From positions 1 to 64,000 of the forward strand of contig JAHJTC010000023.1 of the NCBI GenBank assembly GCA_018830105.1: a stretch of DNA of 64,000 nucleotides, written 5' to 3'. Both the position numbers and the translations under genes were made by a program. Shown one piece after another: positions 34,204-41,510 of this stretch. Position 1 is the first letter of the stretch; the number at the start of each line of letters is the position of its first letter. The DNA comes from Bacteroidota bacterium (GTDB lineage: Bacteria; Bacteroidota; Bacteroidia; Bacteroidales; F082). The notes beneath the pieces are model-generated. The model was not told where the DNA came from. It did no database searches and saw only the letters and a program-made list of their open reading frames with translations.

Positions 34204-34716
34204 TTATTCAATAATCACACCACGGGCATCTACCGTATATTTCCATTCAGGTTTGCTGATGGCATCAATTTCTTCCTGCGAACGACCTGCATCCCTGGCA
34301 TAATGCTTCAGCATTTCTACGGGTATTAATTCACGAACCGCCACACCTTCAACCCAAACACTTTTGCCGGCTGCATCTTTAGGCACTTCGTAGGCATGGT
34401 CGAGCATGTTTACCATTAGCGTTTCTCCATTTCCCATATCCATGGTTATCCAGCAGCCACTGTGCTGACACACTTCCACAATTTCACCTTTTATCTTCAG
34501 GTCGTTGGTTGTATCAGCCGTAATCTGCGCAATTGCGTCAGCTACATCTATTGCGTCATCTTTGGATATCTCTTCGCCAAAGTTTCCGGTAGCAGCCACT
34601 TCCATTGTTGCATGGTCATGACCGGAATGATCATCATGATCCTGTTTTTCTGCATTACCACAGGAGTTAAGCACCAGCAATGCACCAAATAAGATTGTAA
34701 AATATTGAGTCCTCAT
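34204..34716 (-). CDS. DUF4920 lipoprotein
   Basis: 170 residues. A lipoprotein signal with LVLNSC (Cys about 19) is followed by a His/Asp-rich segment (HDDHSGHDHATM, about 27-38) that may bind metal, and then a compact beta domain with CQHSGCWITMDMG (about 83-95), the mark of DUF4920. The domain resembles an OB-like fold. The function is not established. It lies 2 nt behind a cytochrome c gene and next to the cbb3 assembly genes, which suggests a periplasmic metal or redox role. Confidence 0.8.
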   Translation of the reverse strand: MRTQYFTILFGALLVLNSCGNAEKQDHDDHSGHDHATMEVAATGNFGEEISKDDAIDVADAIAQITADTTNDLKIKGEIVEVCQHSGCWITMDMGNGETLMVNMLDHAYEVPKDAAGKSVWVEGVAVRELIPVEMLKHYARDAGRSQEEIDAISKPEWKYTVDARGVIIE

Positions 34717-34718
34717 TA

Positions 34719-35207
34719 TTATTCTCTTGGAGCGATTACAACATCTTTTACTTCTTCCAATGTTACTGTGCCACCATCATTACCCCATGCATTGAGTACA
34801 TAATTGATAACTGCAACAGCTTCCTTCTTGGTGTTAACCTGCTGTGGCATAGGCGCAGTGTAAGTTACCCCGTTTACTACAATAGCTTCGTTTGAGCCAT
34901 TGAGTACCTGAGCTACAGCACGTACCTTATCCGCCAATAGGTAATCCGAATTTTTTAAAGGAGGAAATGCTCCGGGAATTCCTTCGCCGCTGGCCTGATG
35001 GCAAACGATACATTTTTCCATATAAATTTTCTCGCCCAGGGCCATTTGATTGTCTTCAACAACAACTTTGTCTTCCTTCACCTCTTTTTTGGGGCTTTCT
35101 GGTGCTTTGGAAGTGGATTCAGAATTTGCCTCGCCTCCGCAGCTTTGCAAAGTAAAAGTGAGGCTCAAGGCCATTGCGATTGATAAAACCGATCTCGAAA
35201 TCTTCAT
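34719..35207 (-). CDS. monoheme cytochrome c lipoprotein
   Basis: 162 residues from the ATG at 35207. A longer frame starting at 35234 lacks a proper signal start. Lipobox TLQSC (Cys about 23) is followed by an acidic and lysine-rich linker, then a class I cytochrome c domain with CIVCH (about 66-70) and the distal methionine in YTAPMPQQ (about 125). It could carry electrons between complex III and cbb3 oxidase, which are both encoded nearby. It is followed after 2 nt by the DUF4920 gene. Confidence 0.87.
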   Translation of the reverse strand: MKISRSVLSIAMALSLTFTLQSCGGEANSESTSKAPESPKKEVKEDKVVVEDNQMALGEKIYMEKCIVCHQASGEGIPGAFPPLKNSDYLLADKVRAVAQVLNGSNEAIVVNGVTYTAPMPQQVNTKKEAVAVINYVLNAWGNDGGTVTLEEVKDVVIAPRE

Positions 35208-35296
35208 TATATTAAAATTATTTCTGTTAATCATAGTATTTTAAAAAACATAAAAAAACGAATCCTCATCTAGCTAAAATGAGTTTAAAGATTAAA

Positions 35297-35304
35297 CAAA
35301 GATA
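35297..35304 (-). promoter_or_regulatory. possible -7 box (TATCTTTG) of the cytochrome c gene
   Basis: On the minus strand an exact TAnnTTTG match lies 90 nt upstream of the cytochrome c start at 35207. No -33 TTG was found at the right spacing. Confidence 0.3.
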
Positions 35305-35342
35305 GCCTGATAAAGTTGGCGGGTTCTTCTAAAAAACTCAAC

Positions 35343-36095
35343 TTAGTTCATTTTGAACTCCGTTGTTTTCTTGGGGCTGCAGCAACTGTCCTTCACTTTC
35401 ATTTCTTTATCAGGCGTAAGCATTTGCGATTTGGGTGAGATATAAGGGATGCCCAGCGATAACCCTCTCAAAATAAACACGATACCCAGAACTACAATAA
35501 AAACTGGTATTACATGATTCATTTGCTTTCTAAATCGCTGGCTGATAATATTTCCAAGCAAAGTAACACTCATCATTACGGGAATAGTTCCTAGCCCAAA
35601 AACAAACATAAAGGCTATGCCATTTGCTACGCTATTGGTGTTGATGGCGCCGGCCACTGCCACATACACCAATCCGCAGGGCAGCAATCCATTGAGCAGG
35701 CCGATAATAAGTAAATTTTTATAGGAAGACTTTCCAAAAAGCTTGCGAAAATTGGCAATCAGTCTGCCGGCATAACCCGTAAGCAGCTGATCAATACGCA
35801 GCTTTCCATGAAACAGAAAAGGAAACAGCACAGTACTGATCATCACAACGCCCAAAAGGATGGAAGCCCATTGCTGAAAACCAGCCATTTCGATGCCTTT
35901 CCCAAGTAAACCGAAAAGGGCTCCCAAAATCCCGTAGGTTACCGACCTGCCTAAATTGTACAACAATACGCCGTTGAACTTCCCGAAAGTTGTTTTATTG
36001 CCAACCGGCAGCGCTACAGCAATGGGGCCACACATGCCAATGCAATGAAAACTGCCAATTAATCCAATCGTCAGTGCGGTGTAAAGGTCGATCAT
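35343..36095 (-). CDS. TauE/SafE-type membrane protein of the cbb3 cluster
   Basis: 250 residues with six or seven transmembrane segments. The N-terminus LIGSFHCIGMCGPIAVALP (about 13-31) holds the His/Cys pattern of the UreH/TauE-like proteins that accompany ccoGHIS in many bacteria and are thought to help copper delivery. The C-terminal tail has CCSPKK, which could bind metal. It starts one base after the stop of CcoH, so it is part of the assembly operon. Confidence 0.82.
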   Translation of the reverse strand: MIDLYTALTIGLIGSFHCIGMCGPIAVALPVGNKTTFGKFNGVLLYNLGRSVTYGILGALFGLLGKGIEMAGFQQWASILLGVVMISTVLFPFLFHGKLRIDQLLTGYAGRLIANFRKLFGKSSYKNLLIIGLLNGLLPCGLVYVAVAGAINTNSVANGIAFMFVFGLGTIPVMMSVTLLGNIISQRFRKQMNHVIPVFIVVLGIVFILRGLSLGIPYISPKSQMLTPDKEMKVKDSCCSPKKTTEFKMN

Positions 36096-36096
36096 C

Positions 36097-36537
36097 TTAA
36101 GGTAAATTTAATTTCAGTTCCGTGTAATAATCAATCTCCAGGTATTTCCAATCTATTTTAACAAGATATCTTCCACTCAACCCCACTAAGTCAAGCATCA
36201 TCATACTTGTCTCATTTACCCTGATTTCAGCATATTTATCTAGTTTGTCATCCATAACATGGTAAAGATGCACATTGCCGCTTATTAATTCAGGGTCAAG
36301 ATCCAAAGGGAACTGTATTTCAAGAACGCCCTTGTTATTCACAACGGTAATCTGATCCGTTAAACTTTTGGCATTTTGTTTTTTTTCAATCAATTCCTGA
36401 TGCGTTTGTCCTTTGGGATAATAGTCAACTTCAACCAGACTAATTTCTTCATTAATCATTAGCACGGCAAAAATGACCAGCATTGTCATAAAGGCGGCCA
36501 TCCAAACCACCAGTTTCGTTCCCCAGTTCCATTTCAT
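36097..36537 (-). CDS. ccoH: cbb3 oxidase assembly protein CcoH (FixH)
   Basis: 146 residues. One N-terminal membrane span (about 8-29) precedes a periplasmic beta-rich domain. The start KWNWGTKLVVWMAAFM and the conserved EVDYYPKGQTHQELIEKKQN segment (36-55) identify FixH/CcoH, which works with the CcoI copper ATPase in oxidase assembly. It lies between CcoG and the TauE/SafE-like gene, in the usual order. Confidence 0.88.
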   Translation of the reverse strand: MKWNWGTKLVVWMAAFMTMLVIFAVLMINEEISLVEVDYYPKGQTHQELIEKKQNAKSLTDQITVVNNKGVLEIQFPLDLDPELISGNVHLYHVMDDKLDKYAEIRVNETSMMMLDLVGLSGRYLVKIDWKYLEIDYYTELKLNLP

Positions 36538-36553
36538 AGTATCATTTTTTTAG

Positions 36554-37993
36554 TTATTTTTTATCCAGGCTATTGGGCCCGATAAAGGTTGTTTTGTAGG
36601 ATGAGAGTAGTCTGTCTTCAGAAAAAATATCAATTACGATGCGGTTATTACTGGCTGTTAAATCACTTTTATTCATGACCACCAGAAAGTTTGCTTCAGC
36701 AATCTCACCACCTTCAACAACGAGTGAGTCGCCCATAATTTGGATTTGTCCCTGGTGCGATTTTAGTTCGAGGCGCACAGGCAAATCTTTTCTGGTTTTA
36801 TTCACCAATTGTATTTTATAAACATTGGAATATTGGGTGGGGCCATATTCCTGAAACAAGGTTGCAGGAACGCGCAAAATGGTTGCTTCCACATCCGATC
36901 GTAAGGTAAATAGTGTACCAACGACGAGTAACAAAATCGTTAGAACTGCCGAGTAAGCAATGGTGCGCCCATTAAAAATTGAGCGCTTGCCTTCAGAAAT
37001 ACCTTTTTCGGAGTCGTACCTGATCAATCCCTTGGGCAAACCCACCCTTTCCATAATACTATCACAGGCATCGATGCAGGCGGTGCAGTTGATGCACTCG
37101 AGTTGGGTGCCATTACGGATGTCGATACCTGTGGGACAAACCGTTATACAACTTTTACAGTCGATACAATCGCCTTTTCCGGACAGCGCTCTGTTTTCGA
37201 GCGGATTGTGTTTTCCTTTGGGTTCCCCTCTGTTGTAATCATAGGCAACAACGATAGATTTGCTATCGAGCAAAACGCCCTGTAGTCTGCCATAAGGACA
37301 CGCAATCAGACAAACCTGTTCGCGAAAAAACGCAAAAATAAAATAGAATACGCCGGAGAAGATAATTATAGCGACAAAGCTGGTAATGTTTGCCATAGGA
37401 CCATATTCTACCAGCTCTTTAAGTCTTTCGATGCCCACCAGATAAGCTAAAAAAGTATTTGATATAAGAAAAGCGATACCAAAAAAGACAAAATGCTTCA
37501 GCGACTTTTTCCAAATTTTCTCAAAATTCCAGGGCTGACGGTCCAGTTTTCTCTGTTTGTGGAAATCTCCTTCAATAAGGTATTCTATCTGCCGGAACGC
37601 AAACTCCATAAAAATGGTCTGCGGACAAACCCAGCCACAAAAAAGCCGGCCAAATATTACCGTAAACAGGATAATAAAAACTATAAACGTGATCAGCGCA
37701 AGCACCACCAGATGAAAATCCTGTGGCCAAAATAGCTGACCAAAAAGGATAAATTTCCTTTCAAAAATATTGAAGAGCATAAAAGGCTCCCCTTTGTATT
37801 GAATAAATGGCGTAATAAACAACACTGCCAACAGAACTATGGCAGCAATCCAACGGGATTTGTAAAATTTTCCTTTGGGCTTTTTAGGGTAGATCCATGC
37901 CCGTTTTCCGTCTTCCCCAACTGTATTTATTCTATCCCGAAAACTTCCGTGTTGTTCTTCTTCCTGTTCCTGATTCAATTTGGTTTGGCTCAT
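36554..37993 (-). CDS. ccoG: cbb3 oxidase accessory protein CcoG (FixG/RdxA)
   Basis: 479 residues. Four or five transmembrane spans are present. GRLFCGWVCPQTIFME (about 115) and CLIACPYGRLQ (about 229) flank the membrane core. Two ferredoxin motifs, CIDCKSCITVCPTGIDI and CINCTACIDACDSIM (about 275-310), bind [4Fe-4S] clusters, and a C-terminal immunoglobulin-like FixG domain follows. CcoG is known as a Cu(II) reductase in oxidase maturation. It is first in the ccoGH-TauE unit, after a large hairpin. Confidence 0.92.
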   Translation of the reverse strand: MSQTKLNQEQEEEQHGSFRDRINTVGEDGKRAWIYPKKPKGKFYKSRWIAAIVLLAVLFITPFIQYKGEPFMLFNIFERKFILFGQLFWPQDFHLVVLALITFIVFIILFTVIFGRLFCGWVCPQTIFMEFAFRQIEYLIEGDFHKQRKLDRQPWNFEKIWKKSLKHFVFFGIAFLISNTFLAYLVGIERLKELVEYGPMANITSFVAIIIFSGVFYFIFAFFREQVCLIACPYGRLQGVLLDSKSIVVAYDYNRGEPKGKHNPLENRALSGKGDCIDCKSCITVCPTGIDIRNGTQLECINCTACIDACDSIMERVGLPKGLIRYDSEKGISEGKRSIFNGRTIAYSAVLTILLLVVGTLFTLRSDVEATILRVPATLFQEYGPTQYSNVYKIQLVNKTRKDLPVRLELKSHQGQIQIMGDSLVVEGGEIAEANFLVVMNKSDLTASNNRIVIDIFSEDRLLSSYKTTFIGPNSLDKK

Positions 37994-38025
37994 TGGTATT
38001 TATCTTAAAGCATAAAAACTAAACA

Positions 38026-38076
38026 ATAAACCACCTTTGCCCGGTTCTTAAAAAAACGTAGGCAAAAGTGGTTTAT
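38026..38076 (-). terminator. long stem-loop between ccoP and ccoG
   Basis: 16-base arms (38026-38041 and 38061-38076) starting ATAAACCAC pair with one mismatch across a 19-nt loop. It lies between the stop of the ccoP gene and the start of the ccoG gene. It can end or attenuate the structural-gene transcript and so lower accessory-gene expression. Confidence 0.65.
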
Positions 38077-38113
38077 AAATCAGCAGTTAACCATACTTCT
38101 CGTCAAAATATAA

Positions 38114-38725
38114 CTATTCATAAAGTTCACCCTGAGGTTCTTTTGGATTAGCAGGTGTTGATCCAACTATTTCAAGTTTAATAAAGCTAATTACCTCGAG
38201 GCGCTGCTGCTTGGAAAGCTGGTCCTTATAAGAAATCATTCCCTTTTCCAAAACACCATTTTCGACCACAGCCCACATATCTTCGAGCTTATTGCCATGT
38301 ATCCAGTAATTATCTGTCATATTAGGTCCAACAAGGCCTCCCCCATCCGCCAAATGGCAAACAGCGCAGATCTTATCCCAGGTTTCTTTTCCACTTGCTA
38401 AAGAGCCGGCATCTTCGAGCAAAACCAACTCAAAATCTGCTTCACCGGCATTATTTTCGGCCTGTCGTGCGCTGGCATCAGCCATTTCGGTCTGGAACTC
38501 TTTGGCCTGCATCAGGTCATCAGCCCTGAATACCCAGAGCCGGATCATATAAACTGCCGCAAAAACGATGGAGAGGATAAACAACCATTTCCACCAGGAA
38601 GGCAGCTCATTGTCAAGTTCCTGAATACCATCATATTCGTGTCCTTTGATCAATTTGTCATTGGTCAGGGTGTCAATTTCATAATGGTCTTCGTTCAATT
38701 TATTATTTTCATTTTCTGTTGTCAT
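38114..38725 (-). CDS. ccoP: cbb3 oxidase cytochrome c subunit CcoP (monoheme)
   Basis: 203 residues. ELPSWWKWLFILSIVFAAVY (about 39-58) is the typical CcoP membrane span. A single cytochrome c domain follows, with CAVCHLADGGGLVGPN (about 120) and a distal Met in EKGMISYKDQLS. Proteobacterial CcoP is longer and has two hemes. A one-heme form is common in Bacteroidota. It is translated just after the small CcoQ-like gene. Confidence 0.9.
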   Translation of the reverse strand: MTTENENNKLNEDHYEIDTLTNDKLIKGHEYDGIQELDNELPSWWKWLFILSIVFAAVYMIRLWVFRADDLMQAKEFQTEMADASARQAENNAGEADFELVLLEDAGSLASGKETWDKICAVCHLADGGGLVGPNMTDNYWIHGNKLEDMWAVVENGVLEKGMISYKDQLSKQQRLEVISFIKLEIVGSTPANPKEPQGELYE

Positions 38726-38728
38726 AAT

Positions 38729-38953
38729 CTATTGTTTTTCTATGGTTAATTCAGATTGATGATTGGTAGAATTGTGCTCATAAATCTCGTCATCTTCCAA
38801 TGGAAGGCGACTAATTTCATCCACTTCCTTTGGGTCGAGTTGCATCACCCGGTATATCATGATAATAAAGAATCCCAGAAAAATGATCAACCCTATTATT
38901 GGAAATATTTGAATATTGGCGATATTTTCAAGTGCATTTGTGACGATTTTCAT
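38729..38953 (-). CDS. ccoQ: small cbb3 oxidase membrane subunit (CcoQ-like)
   Basis: 74 residues with one transmembrane helix (about 17-37) and an acidic tail (LPLEDDE). Position between ccoNO and ccoP, size and topology fit CcoQ, which stabilises the oxidase. Sequence conservation in this family is low. Confidence 0.72.
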   Translation of the reverse strand: MKIVTNALENIANIQIFPIIGLIIFLGFFIIMIYRVMQLDPKEVDEISRLPLEDDEIYEHNSTNHQSELTIEKQ

Positions 38954-38965
38954 AAGGCTACCCTC

Positions 38966-41113
38966 CTACTTATCAGAAAATATTGATTCATTGGATTCGC
39001 GGTAAATATCTGTTCCAAGCCGCTGAATATAAGCTATCAACGCAATAACTTCTTTTTGATCTTCAACGTCAATACCCCCATCGCGCAATCCTTGTGCAAT
39101 CTGATTGGCCTGTTTTTTCAGATGATCAAGCGCACGCTCATCAAATCCTTCGGGATAAGGCACACCCATACTTTGCATTACCCTGATTTTGGCCGCGGTA
39201 TTGCTGGTGTTCAAATCATTGTTGATCAGCCATGGATAAGGTGGCATAATGGATTCGGCAACCATTTTTTGCGGACTCATAAAATGGTTATAATGCCATG
39301 AATCGGGCTTATAATTGCGTAATGTTTTAACGCCTTCGCGGGCCAGATCGGGGCCGGTACGTTTAGATCCAAACTGGAACGGATGATCATAAACCGTTTC
39401 GCCCGCTTTGGTGTAATCACCATAGCGTTCAACTTCACTTCTGAATGGCCGGATCATCTGGCTGTGGCAGGTATAACAACCTTCGCGCACATAAATATCG
39501 CGGCCTTCAAGTTCGAGCGGAGTGTAAGGCTGCACGCTTGAAATGGTAGGCACATTGGATTTGACCATAAACATGGGAATAAACTCAACCAGGCCACCAA
39601 TCAAAATGGCGACCAACGCCAGAACGGTAAATATAAGTGGCTTCCCTTCGATCCAACGGTGTCCTTTGTCCTTATTGGGTTTTTTATGATCCAGTGCAGG
39701 AGCTTCGTCTCCTTCTGTTGGCACAAAAGTTCCTTGCTTAATGGTTTTCACCATATTGTATATCATCAGAATAACTCCGGTAATATAGAGTGATCCGCCC
39801 AAAACACGAATCCAGTACATCGGAATAATCTGCGTTACTGTTTCGATAAAGTTGGGATATTTCAGGAAACCTTCTTCTGTAAATTCTTTCCACATCAAAC
39901 TTTGGGTAAAGCCGGCAAAATAGAGCGGAATGGCGAAAAACAGCATCCCCGTGGTAGCCAGCCAGAAATGTGCGTTGGCTAATTTCACACTGAAAAGTTT
40001 GGTTTTGTATAGCCGTGGCAACATCCAGTAAATCATCCCAAAGGTGAGCATCCCATTCCATCCAAGGGCTCCAATATGCACATGGGCAATTGTCCAGTCA
40101 GTAAAATGGCTGATGGCATTAACACTTTTCAGTGAGAGCATCGGCCCTTCAAAAGTGGCCATACCATAAGCGGTAACTCCCACAACGAACATTTTCAAAA
40201 CAGGATCTTCTCTTACTTTATCCCAGGCTCCACGCAAGGTTAATAATCCATTGATCATACCACCCCACGAAGGCGCTATCAGCATAATCGAAAACACAAC
40301 GCCAAGTGCCTGAGCCCAATCGGGAAGCGCAGAATACAACAAATGGTGAGGGCCTGCCCAGATATAAAGGAAAATCAAAGCCCAGAAGTGAATGATGGAC
40401 AGCTTGTAGGAATAAATCGGACGGTTAGCGGCTTTGGGGATAAAATAATACATCAGCCCAAGATAAGGCGTAGTAAGGAAAAATGCCACAGCATTATGGC
40501 CATACCACCATTGTACCAAGGCATCCTGAATTCCGGCATAGATCGGGTAACTCTTTACAAGACTTACCGGAATACTTATGGAGTTTACAATATGCAATAC
40601 GGCTACTGTAATAAAGGTAGCTATATAAAACCAAATGGCAACGTAAATATGCTTTATCCTCCTTTTGACCATTGTCATGATCAGGTTTAAGCCAAATACA
40701 ACCCACACAATGGTGATGGCAATATCAATAGGCCATTCAAGCTCTGCATATTCCTTGCTTACGGTGATACCAAGTGGTAGCGTTATCGCGGCGGCCACAA
40801 TGATCAACTGCCATCCCCAGAAGTGAATTTTCCCAAGAATATCGCTGTACATCGAAGTCTTGAGCAAGCGGGGGGTGGAATAATAAATTCCTGTGAACAT
40901 GCCATTGCCAACGAAGGCAAAAATCACTGCATTGGTATGCAATGGGCGCAACCTGCCAAATGAAAGCCAGGAAACGCCATTGGTCATGGTAGGCCAAATC
41001 AACTCAATGGCAATTGTAAGCCCAACCAGCATCCCAATAAGCCCCCAAAAAATGGTGGCAAGCATAAAAAGCCTGGAAATGCGGTTGTCATAGGTAAACT
41101 TCTGTAGGTCCAT
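38966..41113 (-). CDS. ccoNO: fused cbb3 oxidase subunits I and II (CcoN-CcoO)
   Basis: 715 residues. Residues 1-475 are CcoN: twelve spans, RPLHTNAVIFAFVGNGMF with a heme ligand, WWYGHNAVAFFLTTP for the copper/heme site, and AHVHIGALGWNGM with later heme histidines. Residues about 490-715 are CcoO: a single span (LIFTVLALVAILIGGLVEF) and a heme c site CYTCHSQMIRPF (about 545). The fusion of both subunits in one chain is a known Bacteroidota form. It reduces oxygen with high affinity, pumping protons. It is transcribed with ccoS upstream and ccoQ and ccoP downstream. Confidence 0.94.
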   Translation of the reverse strand: MDLQKFTYDNRISRLFMLATIFWGLIGMLVGLTIAIELIWPTMTNGVSWLSFGRLRPLHTNAVIFAFVGNGMFTGIYYSTPRLLKTSMYSDILGKIHFWGWQLIIVAAAITLPLGITVSKEYAELEWPIDIAITIVWVVFGLNLIMTMVKRRIKHIYVAIWFYIATFITVAVLHIVNSISIPVSLVKSYPIYAGIQDALVQWWYGHNAVAFFLTTPYLGLMYYFIPKAANRPIYSYKLSIIHFWALIFLYIWAGPHHLLYSALPDWAQALGVVFSIMLIAPSWGGMINGLLTLRGAWDKVREDPVLKMFVVGVTAYGMATFEGPMLSLKSVNAISHFTDWTIAHVHIGALGWNGMLTFGMIYWMLPRLYKTKLFSVKLANAHFWLATTGMLFFAIPLYFAGFTQSLMWKEFTEEGFLKYPNFIETVTQIIPMYWIRVLGGSLYITGVILMIYNMVKTIKQGTFVPTEGDEAPALDHKKPNKDKGHRWIEGKPLIFTVLALVAILIGGLVEFIPMFMVKSNVPTISSVQPYTPLELEGRDIYVREGCYTCHSQMIRPFRSEVERYGDYTKAGETVYDHPFQFGSKRTGPDLAREGVKTLRNYKPDSWHYNHFMSPQKMVAESIMPPYPWLINNDLNTSNTAAKIRVMQSMGVPYPEGFDERALDHLKKQANQIAQGLRDGGIDVEDQKEVIALIAYIQRLGTDIYRESNESIFSDK

Positions 41114-41128
41114 AAAATTTGTTTTTGG

Positions 41129-41338
41129 TTATTGTTTTGGATCTGGATTATCTTTTTCCTGCTTATCGCTGGGTTCTTCACTTTCAGCAGGTTTACTTTG
41201 CTTATTCTCAAACAACATTCTCACCGATGGGGAATAATCGTCGTCATACTGCCCACTTTTAACCGCCCAAACAAAGGCAATTAAAAAGCCTCCTGCTACG
41301 ATAATCCCTATAACGATAAGAAAAATGATTGCACTCAT
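41129..41338 (-). CDS. ccoS: cbb3 oxidase maturation protein CcoS
   Basis: 69 residues from ATG 41338. An upstream in-frame ATG would add an untypical leader. One membrane span (about 3-24) leads into FVWAVKSGQYDDDYSPSVRM, the CcoS mark, followed by a charged tail. CcoS is needed for cofactor insertion into cbb3 oxidase. It is the first gene of the structural operon. Confidence 0.88.
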   Translation of the reverse strand: MSAIIFLIVIGIIVAGGFLIAFVWAVKSGQYDDDYSPSVRMLFENKQSKPAESEEPSDKQEKDNPDPKQ

Positions 41339-41371
41339 TTCGGTAATAAAGTTCCTGTTTACTGTAAGCAG

Positions 41372-41379
41372 CAAAAATA
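41372..41379 (-). promoter_or_regulatory. -7 box (TATTTTTG) of the ccoS-ccoNO operon
   Basis: On the minus strand an exact TAnnTTTG box lies 33 nt upstream of the ccoS start. A weak 5-bp hairpin (AAGGA / TCCTT) is just upstream. No clear Fnr-like palindrome was seen. Confidence 0.42.
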
Positions 41380-41510
41380 AGGAAGTACTCCTTAAGTTTG
41401 TTACCTAATTCTTTATTTATAAACAATCTAAATAAGTTGCTGCCAACCCATTAGCGGACTGCTAATTTATAAATTTTTCAGCAGAACCAATCCGAAAAAC
41501 CAAAGTAGAT

